Below, one piece after another: positions 31,382 to 42,062 of a stretch of 64,000 nt of DNA (positions within the stretch are counted from its first letter, which is position 1; each line of letters opens with the position of its first letter). This DNA is from Psococerastis gibbosa (taxonomy: Eukaryota; Arthropoda; Insecta; Psocodea; Psocidae). Both the position numbers and the translations under genes were made by a program. The stretch spans positions 2,480,001-2,544,000 of the forward strand of contig OZ020489.1 of assembly GCA_963971405.1 (NCBI GenBank), read 5' to 3'. The notes beneath the pieces are model-generated. The model did no database searches. It worked only from the letters and a program-made list of their open reading frames with translations, and was not told the DNA's origin.

Positions 31382-32430
31382 GGATATACCTAGGTACATG
31401 TTACTCGCGAGAGAACGAGACGGCAGGCCGGCTTTTCTGTGTTTTAAATTGGAGTATATTTTGGGCATAGTATGCATAGTCAAAACCGTTCTTCTTACGT
31501 TAATCATTTTGTTCTACATACAAATTGCTGTGCAGTTTGTGTATAGTGCCCATAGTCAAAATAGGTCCTCTTACGTTAACCAGGCGGGTTTTTTCTTTTA
31601 TCATTGAACACACCCTAGATGCGTAGTCTTCTTACATTGCAATTTCTTTCATCCCAATTTTCCTTTTATCCCTCATCAAAAGTGCTCAACACCGCTAAAG
31701 AAGTTTTCACTTCAAAAATTAAAGTAACTTCCTTCCCCAATGAAAAATTTAAGCAACTGGGAGAGCTAAAAGCGGGTATAAAGAAATGGTTGGAGATCCC
31801 GATGTAAAATAAATATTAGTCTGCATTTGAAATTAAACATATTTTTTTATTTTATTTTCTTTATATTGTTCAATTTGTTGTACATTTAATTTCAAATACC
31901 TCGGACAAAACTCATTTATTGTTATGCGTTATAGGTGCCGCAATGTGTCTTCATTTCTCAGTTGCCACTTTTTTTCGTTGGTTCATATTGGTTGGGTGTA
32001 ATAATTTTATTGCTTTGACTTTTTTAAAAAAATGGGCAGACCTGTTGGCAACACAAAGGCCGGGTCCCATTATCATTTGAAAAGACTTGGTAAGGAATGA
32101 ACAGTGGTGCTGGCCGTGCAGTGTTACGGACTTTACGGAGACTTCTCAAGCGATAATGGGCCCTTCGTGCTGTGAACAGGGCCCCAACAGACAGGCCTTA
32201 TCAGTTAAAAATACCTGCAGCCCGAACATGGCGAGTTGGGATTATTATTATAATACCGGAGTTTATTCAATTGTTTTAAGCAAATGAATGCAAAATGCGC
32301 AGGAAATTCAAACTGACACAGATTGTGTAAAGTGTGAACTGAGAGTCGCTTTGAAACCCTGAAGGGGGACTAACAAGGTACCTAGATACAGAAAAAAGAG
32401 CAGGCCTGTTTCCGAGATACGCCATAACTT
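31382..32430. other. Intergenic; one open frame of uncertain meaning
   Basis: A short plus-strand frame (31619-31807) ends LKAGIKKWLEIPM and is followed within 6 bp by AATAAA. It might be the last exon or a retrocopy of something, but I cannot place it and found no acceptor-supported partner. The rest shows no feature. Confidence 0.3.
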
Positions 32431-32439
32431 GTGGAATTC

Positions 32440-32900
32440 ATTTAATAATAATAATAATAATAATAAATCGTCTTTATTGAACAGCGTAGTTAGGGCCAGT
32501 GGCCTTTTCTTACACTAAACTGCCTTTACATGTTTTATAGTATAATTATTTCTTATTCTATTTTAATTACCCATTCATACTAACATACGTACTTACATGC
32601 ATCCATCATTCATATCCCTAATCCCTAACCATTTAACCTGGGCTAATGCTGTTCAGACTGCTTTGCTAAAAGGAACTTTAATAATTTGGACTTAAATGTT
32701 GCTGTGGTGGAGCTGTCGCGAATCTCTGCTGGTAAAATGGGGAAAATCATACTAGGCCTATTGCACCCATTAAAACGAACGAAACAGTTTATTCCAATAA
32801 TTGCATACGCATACATTAATAAACTCGGTGTTTCGTTTGTATCAACTATCAATAGAATTCCCCAAAGGCAGACATCATTAATAAGTCTCTACCATATTAT
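32440..32900 (-). mobile_element. LINE 3' end with an (ATT)n tail
   Basis: On the minus strand the translation has LPAEIRDSSTTATFKSKLLK, the typical C-terminus of Jockey/CR1-like reverse transcriptases. It ends with CAATAAAGACGA and an ATT microsatellite tail (32443-32466 on the plus strand). It is 5' truncated. Confidence 0.75.
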
Positions 32901-33944
32901 AACTTAACTTGTAATAGATAAGTTAAGTATCTACATAATAGTCTCCTTAAAACAAAACAAACAAAAAATCTCAAAAGACAAGTGAATTAGTGAAGCAAAG
33001 TGGCCGCCTACATATATTCTCTATGTGCGGGATTTTTCCTAGCTTGAAATGACAGCTGAATACGTAAATCGTATAGGCATAACATAGCACCGAAAGACCA
33101 GTGCAGCCATGTTTCAACAGGTCCTCAGCCAAACCAACTAGCTTATTCAAACAAGTTGCAATATTCGTTAGTATGTGTTGATTTTAACACGTAGCCTAAT
33201 CATTCATTTTGATTTTTTTTACCGTATAATAGGTACAGTAAATGACAATTTTAACGGCTGAACTAGCCTAGAAATACTACTAGTGACGATAAAGAAATAG
33301 TCTGTGTGTGCATGTGAGTACAGCTTACATTTAGTCTCAGATTTCCTTCAAGTACGGCACTGGGGGCTGTGTTATAAATTACTAAGACTACTTTTTTCGA
33401 AGAAAGAATAAACAAATATAAAAGGCATACACAGCTGTAGGCCATCTAAAGAACCTGGTACGGTGTATCAAAAACCCTCCCAAATCGGCCCCAACTACGC
33501 GTTTTTTGTACATCAATGTCGAATATCACAGGAAATATCCATTGTAATGCTATGAAACAAGTCGCATCCCATAAATTTTCTCTAAATTAAGATATCGCTC
33601 CTTGATTTGCCAAATGTATTCACTGCAAAAAAAATTGTATATTTTTTTTAATTATTAAATGTTTTCCTCTTTTTTACGTCCAATCGTCGTATCTGCAAGC
33701 CTGTAAAAAATTGAAAATTTCTTGGCTGAAGTGTGGGAGATACATAAATTAAAACCACCGGAAAAAACTTTGGAACGCTCTCCTGAAAAGTTAGCAATTT
33801 GCAAATAGAACACTTGGCAAGTGAAGGAGCGATAATTATGTGGCCGTCACTAATAGCGATTGACCACACTCCTACCACCTGAGTCCATCCCTAACCGTTT
33901 TTCGTACCAATCAAGTTTAATAATTACGGCCAAAGGATAATATA
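32901..33944. other. Intergenic, nothing recognised
   Basis: AT-rich DNA with no supported exon, RNA gene or repeat family. Confidence 0.5.
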
Positions 33945-34289
33945 GACGGGCACATACTGTATGTATCAAAGTGTAGAGGATCAATTCTGCATGTGAGGAG
34001 ATCTTTTCGCCAGCTCTACGATCGATATTTCATGAGACATTAGAATTTATACAATTATAAGGCTTATATTCCCCCTCCAATTGTCTCATAAATTAGAATT
34101 TTACGGGATTATTTGTATCAGTTTGGTGGAGTCTGGTCCAATGGAAAAATTTTGTTTGATTCGAACCTCGACCTTCCGTTTCACTAGCCAGTTCTTTACC
34201 AATTGGGCCATTCCTGACAATAGCCTATGAAATTGGATTTGAATTAAATAAATACTTTTTGTATTTTTTATTCCATATTCTTTTTGTAT

Positions 34290-34462
34290 TACTAACCGCA
34301 ATCTAGCGGAGTTAAAGCCATGTCTTACACTCAACTAGGAAGACCACCTACTTTACACGCCCTCCGAAGCAGAAAATGTAGCAAGTGTAAGTCTCGTACC
34401 AACAACCTATCGGTTGAAAATCTGAGTCCGTACTGCTATTCTACATGTCCTGATTTAGTGCA
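34290..34462 (-). repeat. tRNA-derived SINE
   Basis: On the minus strand: CATGTAGAATAGCAGTACGG head, GTTGGTACGAGACTT in the B-box position (degenerate), GCTTCGGAGGGCGTGTAAAG, and tail TTCCTAGTTGAGTGTAAG. Confidence 0.75.
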
Positions 34463-34889
34463 TACTCATGGCAACACCCTGTTTTTTATGTACCGTACTT
34501 TTTGAGTTGTTGAATTTACTTTACATTTCAATACTACGTATTTTACTTTAATATATTTATTTTTTGGGCCATGAACCCTCGTGAGCGCCCTAGAACACCC
34601 TACCAAAGTTTTATCAGAATCTAATCTGTGCTTTTGGCATCGGGGACTGTTTTAGGGAGATTCATCTAGGTACCCATTGAGATGGCGACCAATGTTCGAC
34701 TTCCGGAAGATTTCTTCACAACTTTTCATTTCATGACCCCCTGAGCATAAACCACCCTCAGTTCAAAATGTTATATATATATATAAAATTAATGTATGTC
34801 TGTATCATAGCCTGCCAATCGAAATAAGAAGACTGGCATCCCTATGCTTATCCGTAGGATGCAATATTTCAGAGCTTTGTGATTTTTTT

Positions 34890-36550
34890 CAATGAAATCA
34901 CAGGATCGAAGTCACAAAATATTTGGGTCCCACTGTTCCTATTTTGGCCACTTGGGGGCGCTTAGGTGCTTCCAGCACAAATTTAAAAATGTAAACACTT
35001 AAGTCAGCACTAATTTAAATAGATGCCCTCTCTACATTAATGAATGATTTATATTCATATTTGTAATTTGAACGAAAATTCCGAACTAGAGGCATATCTA
35101 CGAATAGGGTTTGGTATAATATCTTCATAAGCAAGTATCTAGGTAAGATAACTTATAAATACCTATACCATTTTACCCAATGAACATTAGTTCTCGATCA
35201 TCTCATGATCTAGGTAAACCTGATCCTGGATGCAACTAATTTGCATCTATTTTAGTAGTACCTATTATCTACCAATGATGCGAATGGGGTTTAGCATCAT
35301 ATAGATTTTCCCATATACAATGGACATAGGCTGCAAACAAGCCTAATTATTTCTCATTGAAGGTAATACCGTACTGTACTATAAACTATTCCTATGTACT
35401 ATAAACGATTTTATTATTACAGTTATTAGTTAGGCGCTATAGGTCTTCGTACGCAATATTATGATTAATATTGATTTGTAAGACAATCGTTATTTTAATT
35501 GTACAATCAAACATTTTAGAAATTCTGATGGAGCAGATAATAATAGAAGACCCGAAAAAGGGAAAATTAATAGTACCAAGAAGAACATGAATAGCTTACA
35601 GTAACGGCAATAACCAAGACAATAACGCTACACTCAATACAAAATATTTAATAATGGCATGAGGAGGTTGCCCTTTCAACATATTAGTTTAATGTCAGTA
35701 TTATACGCCATATAATGCTGCAATATATGGAATAAAGCGTTGCCTTTACGCAATAAAAGTCAGCTCACAGACCTCAGAGCTCACAGATAGCTGGTGCTAA
35801 CCTGTCTAAGCGAATACGATGGTCATGGTCAATTGTGCTGTTGAGGGGGTGTGGGTCAAAAACTGGGGCTAAACCTTCCTACCTACAGTGAAAATTGAAG
35901 AATCAAGTAAGATTTAAAAGGTAAGTTTCCAATTTTCATTTTCATACATGTACCGTATGCAATTACAAAGAGAAGATATGCTCTCTTCCCGGCTTTCATC
36001 ATATTATATTAATCAAGAGGTATGTAGGCACAATTTACTCTTAAATTTCAAATATCCTTATTAAATTAATCTTATATTGTGAATAGCCTTAAATATATAT
36101 TTTTTACTTATTAATTATTATTGTAGTTGCATACGGTACGTGTACAGTATAAAAATGAAAATGGAAAACTTACCTTATAAATCTTACTTGATTCTTCAAT
36201 TTACCTTGTAGGTGGGAAGGTTTACCCCCACTTTTTGACCCACACCCCACAACAGCACAATAGACCATATTAATATTTAATAAAGTAATCAAATATTGTA
36301 TTATTTATCTTCTATCTAGAAAGTTGTGTTTGTTGTGAAAACGAATGACGAATGTTGACATTTGAAAATTTGAAAGTAGGCAACCAATCGTGGGCCAAGT
36401 TTTATAGAACGTTGGAACGCACTCATGAATGTTTTTTTAATATTTTTTTCTGATTGGTGAAACACCAGAGCCCCCTGTTGGCCGAAGTGGGAACAGTGGG
36501 ACCCAAATATTTTGTGACTTGGATTCTGTGATTTGCAAGGTTCGAGTCAC
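34890..36550. mobile_element. Inverted-repeat element with a nested foldback
   Basis: The left arm (about 34890-34975) has GTCACAAAATATTTGGGTCC and CACTGTTCC. The right arm (about 36465-36545) has the reverse complement, GGGAACAGTGGGACCCAAATATTTTGTGAC split by a few changes. The 1.6 kb interior has no transposase and contains the nested element 35824-36269. It is probably a non-autonomous DNA transposon. Its exact ends are not defined. Confidence 0.65.
35824..36269. mobile_element. Foldback MITE with arms of about 145 bp
   Basis: The left arm 35824-35967 and right arm 36122-36269 are reverse complements with few differences. Shared words are CAATTGTGCTGTTG / CAACAGCACAATAG, AAGATTTAAAAGGTAAGTTT / AACTTACCTTATAAATCTT and ATGTACCGTATGCAA / TTGCATACGGTACGTG. 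The loop is about 154 bp. Confidence 0.85.
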
Positions 36551-36884
36551 AGACGGCCCTATACCAACTAGCATTCTATAGTAAATATTATTCTATGGTC
36601 TGTATGTATATCGATTTTAGGAAACACTCTAACTTCCGTAATTATTATCTAATTTTGATGAAACTTGGCACAAAAATTGATCAAACAATTGTCTTGATCG
36701 AGCTCGTTAACCAGCTAGATCCAGTATTTAGTTCCAAGATGGCAGCCGATTAAAACCTTATATAATTCATACCTCAGTTAATATTGGTCGCAGAGGAATT
36801 AAATAAGATCTGACCGAAAGCCCGTGTTATTATGTATAATAATGGATATAATATAATGAATGTAAATAATAACGTATATTGTAA

Positions 36885-37012
36885 CTGCAAAGGCTTTCAC
36901 GGCCGGAGTCAAATGAAGAACCAGTAGAATCCGGGCTGATGAAGTGGAAGTTCACTTTCAATTCGACCACGACCCATCAGCCCGGATTCTACTGGTTCTT
37001 CAAATAACGTAT
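36885..37012. repeat. Foldback repeat of the TTCACGGCCG family
   Basis: AAAGGCTTTCACGGCCGGAG is followed by AAGAACCAGTAGAATCCGGG, which reappears inverted as CCCGGATTCTACTGGTTCTT. Related sequences occur at 44755-44990, 45085-45290, 47660-47765 and 60360-60520. Confidence 0.8.
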
Positions 37013-37271
37013 ATAATGGAAATCAACACTAAGAATGAAGTATTTTATTTTATTTTTATCTTCATACATAGCGTAGCATTTGCATGGAATCTCCCTACGG
37101 CCTACACCTAATCGGCCAGAGCCTAAAGGGATTTTTTGTTGTTGCCTGGATGGCTTTGGCCTGGACGTCTGGGACGTCTGGGACACAAACCGGGGACATT
37201 TTTATATCGTGTCATCTCTGTCTAGAACAAATTCTGACTAGTTTTTCTTTTCAAACAGGTCTACTTCAACA

Positions 37272-38567
37272 ATGTCAAAACCAATCGATCCGGCGACAGT
37301 CCTTACCAGCTTCACTTTAATACTAACTGACACTTTCTTAATAGAAGAAGGCTTACAAATATTCCGTTTGAAAATTTCTGGAAGAGCCAAATATGCCGGA
37401 ATATGGAAACTCATGAATAACAGCATGGTTGCCATAGAAAAAAATACGTGTCAAGAGATTCTCACCATGATACTACGGGTTTCTAAGGAAACCATGATCA
37501 CCGGAAGAACGGCACAAATCCAAGAAATATTTCTGTCCAAAGGCATTCTGCCACATTGTCCAAGCTATCGGGTCAAACCTATTATTGGAATACCTGCCAA
37601 TGTAGGCAGTTCGAGGGGTTTCTTGGAGAAAGTAATGGGGGATTCCACGTCTAGTATAAGAGAAGAGGCAGTGGAAGAATGCGGCTTCGGTATCATTGCC
37701 GCACTGTGGTATATGACAAGCGAGAGTAAATATTTGCCAAACATGATGGCCGAATTTAGCTCTCAAATGGTTGACGCCCATAGCTTATACGCGTTCCCAG
37801 CTCAGTTTGTATACAGCGAATGCTGCTGGACAAGAGAAAATCTCCTGTATAACCGCCACTTACTGACGTATTATTTCCTCAAAGGAAACCCCGAAGGGTT
37901 TAGAGAGAGGAGACATGCTGGCGAATTTCGCAAAGTTCTTAATTGCACCGATAAAACGCCACTGTGCTCATTTTTAGCTGAGTACGGCATTAGAAGCCTG
38001 TGTGCGATGAGCGTAGCTAACCCTGAATACAAGGGGGCCATAGTTCGTGCTTGCTTTGTGCCTTTGCAACACGATCCAGTTGTTCAATTTACTATCAATG
38101 ACAGCCGTGACACGGACTGTGATGGTTTTCTAGCTTTCCGCGAAGCCTATGAGTTTTCCCAGCATCACACACTCGCTCATATGCTACCACAAGTTCAAGA
38201 GGAGAAAACACGTTTGGAAGAGAAAATGAAAGAGATTGATAAGCTTGACGATTGTTGTAAAAAAAGGTTTGCAGGGTATTTTGGTGTAGAGCCTATACCT
38301 GAAAAAGACATAGAGCTGTGTTTTAAATTAGGTCGCCATTTGAGGGGAATAGGAGGCTTAAAGAGCAAAAATGACAAGGGAGAGATTGTAGATGAGCAGT
38401 TAGCCATGGCTGAGATAGATATCGCTTTCGGTATAACGCAGGAAGAGTTGAACGCGTTTGCGAAGAGTACTACACCTAAACAGAATGGCAGTAAGCTAGC
38501 TATTGCCTACAACAAGTATGCTAGTGCGAACAACTTGCCGCAGCTGCATAAAAAGAAAGGAAAATAG
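37272..38567 (+). CDS. Divergent nucleoprotein-like family gene G (431 aa)
   Basis: One open frame from ATG (MSKPIDPATVLTSF) to TAG. It aligns with the A-F group through TLILTD, FRLKISGRAKYAGIWKLM, NTCQEILTMI, IPANVGSSRGFLEKVM, CGFGIIAALWYMTSES, LPNMMAEFSSQM, NLLYNRHLLTYYFLKGNPEGF, SLCAMSVANPEYKGAIVRA, CFVPLQHDPVVQFTI, FAGYFGVEPIPE, QLAMAEIDIAFGIT and YNKYASANNLPQL. Identity is clearly lower than within A-F, and the C-terminus is lysine-rich (HKKKGK). A strong splice acceptor (TTTTTCTTTTCAAACAG, to 37258) sits 13 bp before the ATG, suggesting a 5' UTR intron not seen at the other genes. The A-F upstream module is absent. AATAAA occurs at about 38649. The function is unknown. Confidence 0.75.
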   Translation: MSKPIDPATVLTSFTLILTDTFLIEEGLQIFRLKISGRAKYAGIWKLMNNSMVAIEKNTCQEILTMILRVSKETMITGRTAQIQEIFLSKGILPHCPSYRVKPIIGIPANVGSSRGFLEKVMGDSTSSIREEAVEECGFGIIAALWYMTSESKYLPNMMAEFSSQMVDAHSLYAFPAQFVYSECCWTRENLLYNRHLLTYYFLKGNPEGFRERRHAGEFRKVLNCTDKTPLCSFLAEYGIRSLCAMSVANPEYKGAIVRACFVPLQHDPVVQFTINDSRDTDCDGFLAFREAYEFSQHHTLAHMLPQVQEEKTRLEEKMKEIDKLDDCCKKRFAGYFGVEPIPEKDIELCFKLGRHLRGIGGLKSKNDKGEIVDEQLAMAEIDIAFGITQEELNAFAKSTTPKQNGSKLAIAYNKYASANNLPQLHKKKGK

Positions 38568-38984
38568 GTTGAGGGATGAGCTTTTTTCAATTGAGTAATT
38601 ACTTGTTTATCTTAGCCGGGGTAAGTGGACCATCGATTATACTTTCGAAATAAATGTAAGAAATGTTGCTTATTAAAGGAATGTTGCAATTTTTAAATGT
38701 GACAGACTTGACTTTTTACAATACCTTATTTAAGACAATCGTATCGACAACACCGTCAGGCGGTGAAAAATTAAATCCAACTTTACAGGAAATATCCATA
38801 TAGAGCCGTAAAAGTGATAGAAGCCTTATACTCCAGTTTTGGAACTCCATCGATCTGACATCCTTAGATTTTTTAAAATCAAGTTGACTAACTGCAGCGC
38901 ATCCGTGCTATAGTGACGGCCACATGGTGTGCATCAAAATGCAGGGAAACATTTTTTCTGCTTTATACCGTCGATATTACATGT

Positions 38985-39425
38985 TCTATTGGTAAAGGTA
39001 AATGGGAATGGTGTAATATTATTTAGCAAAGGGTTACTACTACTAATAATAAATGTATTTTTTCCTTCTTACAAGACAACAAATATAAATATCATACCCT
39101 ACCCAAAATTATCCCAAGGGATTGTGCTAGGGGAGGAAGCATACCATACTACTTGTAGTTACAGTACTATCGTCTCCTGTTGCAACAAATAATCTATTGA
39201 AACTTCATAAATATATAAATTGACTTACATTGCCTGTTGTATTAATAGTTTTAAGAGACAGGGCCATCACAGTCATCGCACAATTAGGGCGTAGCCCATT
39301 AGCAGGGGAAGGGGCGACGTTTCAGGAGTGGGTGCGACTCCCGTCATCAGGCTGATGGTTTCTGGACCATTAACTCATTGCTCTTGTATTCGTCTCTGAA
39401 TTATTGAGTAAATCCGATCACCATG
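38985..39425 (+). repeat. Segment homologous to the E downstream flank
   Basis: GGTGTAATATTATTTAGCAAAG (near 39010), ACAGTCATCGCACAATTAGG, GGGCGACGTTTCAGGAGTGG and GTGCGACTCCCGTCATC parallel 25570-25700. It lies 0.4-0.9 kb after gene G, as its partner lies 0.5-0.8 kb after gene E. Confidence 0.6.
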
Positions 39426-39502
39426 ACGAGCAGAAAATTCACGGTTTATTATTTTATATTATAATAATATAAATAATATAATAATATGAATATATTATTA
39501 TA

Positions 39503-41172
39503 ATTTACGATTCCGAGATTTCAACGGATTTACACGTTTTGAGGTCCCAGGAACCCAAAAATGTGTTTTTTACGAAATTTCTGTCGGTCGCTCTGTCAGT
39601 CCATCAATTTCCGGACAAACTACTCGGTCGATTTTAATGAAATTTAGCATGTAGGTTCACAAAAATCATACCTCGGGACCATTTTTATCATTATTTTGGG
39701 CTAACTCAATTGGGGGGGTTTTATTCTCAAAAAACGTCTAAAAAAATTATTTCTCAAAAACGGCTCCAACGATTTCTTTTAAATTTACAAATTTTGTAGT
39801 CATTATTAATGTTAAAAAAAAATAAAAATAACTCAATTTTAATGAAAAATGACTAAAAAATAATTTTTCTGCAGGCCTAGAACCTTTCTATCGATGATTT
39901 CTACCTTCAGGCACGTTTTAGGTGTTAAATTGAGTAACGAAACCGGACAGGTTGCTTTCCCAAAAAAATTTTTGGTTTTGTGCAAAAAATGTTTTTTTGC
40001 TTTCCAATTTATACGTAGTATAAGGAAAGCTTTGTGATGGTCCAAATTTTCGATCCGAGATTTGAGGTCCCAGGAACCCAAAAAAGTGATTTTTACGAAA
40101 TGTCTGTCTGTCGCTCTGTCTGTCTGTTCATCAAATTCAGGGCAAACTACTCTGTCGATTTTGATGAAATGGTCCCAGGAACCCAAAAATGTGTTTTTTA
40201 CGAAATTTCTGTCAGTCGCTCTGTCTGTTCATCGATTTCCGGACAAACTACTCGGTCGATTTTGATGAAATTTAGCATGTAGGTTCACAAAAATCATACC
40301 TCGAGACCATTTTTATTTTATTTTGGGCTAACTCAATTTGGGGGGGTTTCATTCTCAAAAAACGTCTAAAAAAGTATTTCTCAAAAACGGCTCCAACGAT
40401 TTCCTTTAAATCTACACATATTGTAGTCGTTATTAATGTTCACGAAATGCGGGGGGTTGCATGCCCCTTGATAGTTTGCTTCTGGGGGTAAAATAATCAG
40501 AATAACTAAATATTATTGAAAAATGACTAAAAAAAATAATTTTTCTGCAAAACCTTTCTATCGATGATTCATACCTTCAGGCATGTTTTAAGTGTTAAAT
40601 TGAGTAACAAAACCTGACAGGTTGCTTTCCCAAAAAACTATTTAATTTTGTGCAAAAAAAATGTTTTTGAAAAAATTAAAATTCACGCTCAAATGCATTG
40701 CGTTCCCTGCCATTACTGCTGTGTGGTAATGTAATGTAATGTCTGACCTATCTAGAATTTACCTAGAATTTACTTCACCTCCAGTGACGTCAGGTGGACC
40801 CCCCCCCCCAAGATGTCCGACATTTAACTATAGGAAAATTATTTACCATGAAATTACTCATTTTCTCTGTGTACTAATTGATAAATTCGAAAGCATGTTC
40901 GAGTAAACTCGGACAGGTTCTTTTTTAAATGATAGAAAATTCACGCTCAAATGCGTTGCGTGCCCTGCCATTATTGCTGTGTGGTAATGTGTTGGCCTGA
41001 CATATCTAGAATATACCTCACCTCCAGTGACGTGAGGTGGACACCCCCCCCCCCCTCCCGAGATATCTGAAATTTAACCATAGAAAAATTATTTACCATG
41101 AAATTACTAATTTTCTCTATCTACTAATTGATAAATTGGAAAGCATGTTTGAGTAAACTCGGACCGGTTCTT
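39503..41172 (+). repeat. Dispersed repeat family X, three partial copies in tandem
   Basis: A 5'-truncated copy (39503-39996) starts within GATTCCGAGATTTCAACGG. A near-complete copy (39997-40924) runs from TTGCTTTCCAATTTATACGT to AAACTCGGACAGGTTCTT. A 3' fragment (40925-41172) ends AAACTCGGACCGGTTCTT. Part of the middle of the second copy is duplicated around 40165-40235. Confidence 0.8.
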
Positions 41173-42062
41173 ACAAATTTATTTTAGTCTGAGTGTCATC
41201 GCAAAAGGGGGTTGGACAGGCAATTTTATGTTCATCAACTTTTATTTACAGTGGAACTAGGCTAACCAATGGCGTAAATACCTAATGAAATTAATTTTCA
41301 ACCATCGAAAAATCCATTTTTTTTTCAGGGCCCTTTTTTTAGCATATCCCGTTAGAGTGTGTGAAAAAGCCCTAATAAAACTTGAACAGAAGCTGTGCCG
41401 ACATGTGAACGCAAGTTCAGTTTATTTCACTGAAAAACTTCATTTTGATTCATAACTAAACAAGTTGTAATTTTCATACGCGAGTTGTGAAGAAGTGAAA
41501 CTGACAAGAATCTTTATTAAATATTATAAAATATGGCACCAACTGTCAAGCAGAGTGATCGAACACCTACTACAAAGTAGCAGGATAAAGTACTCAAAAA
41601 GTCAGAAGAGAAGAGCATTAAATAACAATTGTTTGCTAACAAGTAGTAGGAGACCTGACAGGAATAAATAAAAAAAATAGTTTAATAAATGACACATCTT
41701 GATTAGGAAGCCAATTTTTGACCTACTAGGTAGTTTTATGAGACGTGAGACGTAGTGTACCTTAAAGTGTTCTGTCTATTTCTTTCAAATATTGCATCGA
41801 AGCGTTCGCCTATTTCTTAAACCGTTGACCAGAGTGATCGAACACATGGAAGGTACAGTACTCAAGAAGCCTAAACAATAACAGATTGCAAATTCCCTTA
41901 TCTACCGACTAGGTTTCTGAGACTGGAATCTTTGAACCTAGAAGTGTTCTATTTCTTCAACTGATGTGCAGAGTGATCACAATACCCAGCACAGTACATA
42001 CTCAAGAACAAAAGAAAAGTATTGAAGTTAAAGTTTACACTATTATTTCCCAGGCACGTACC

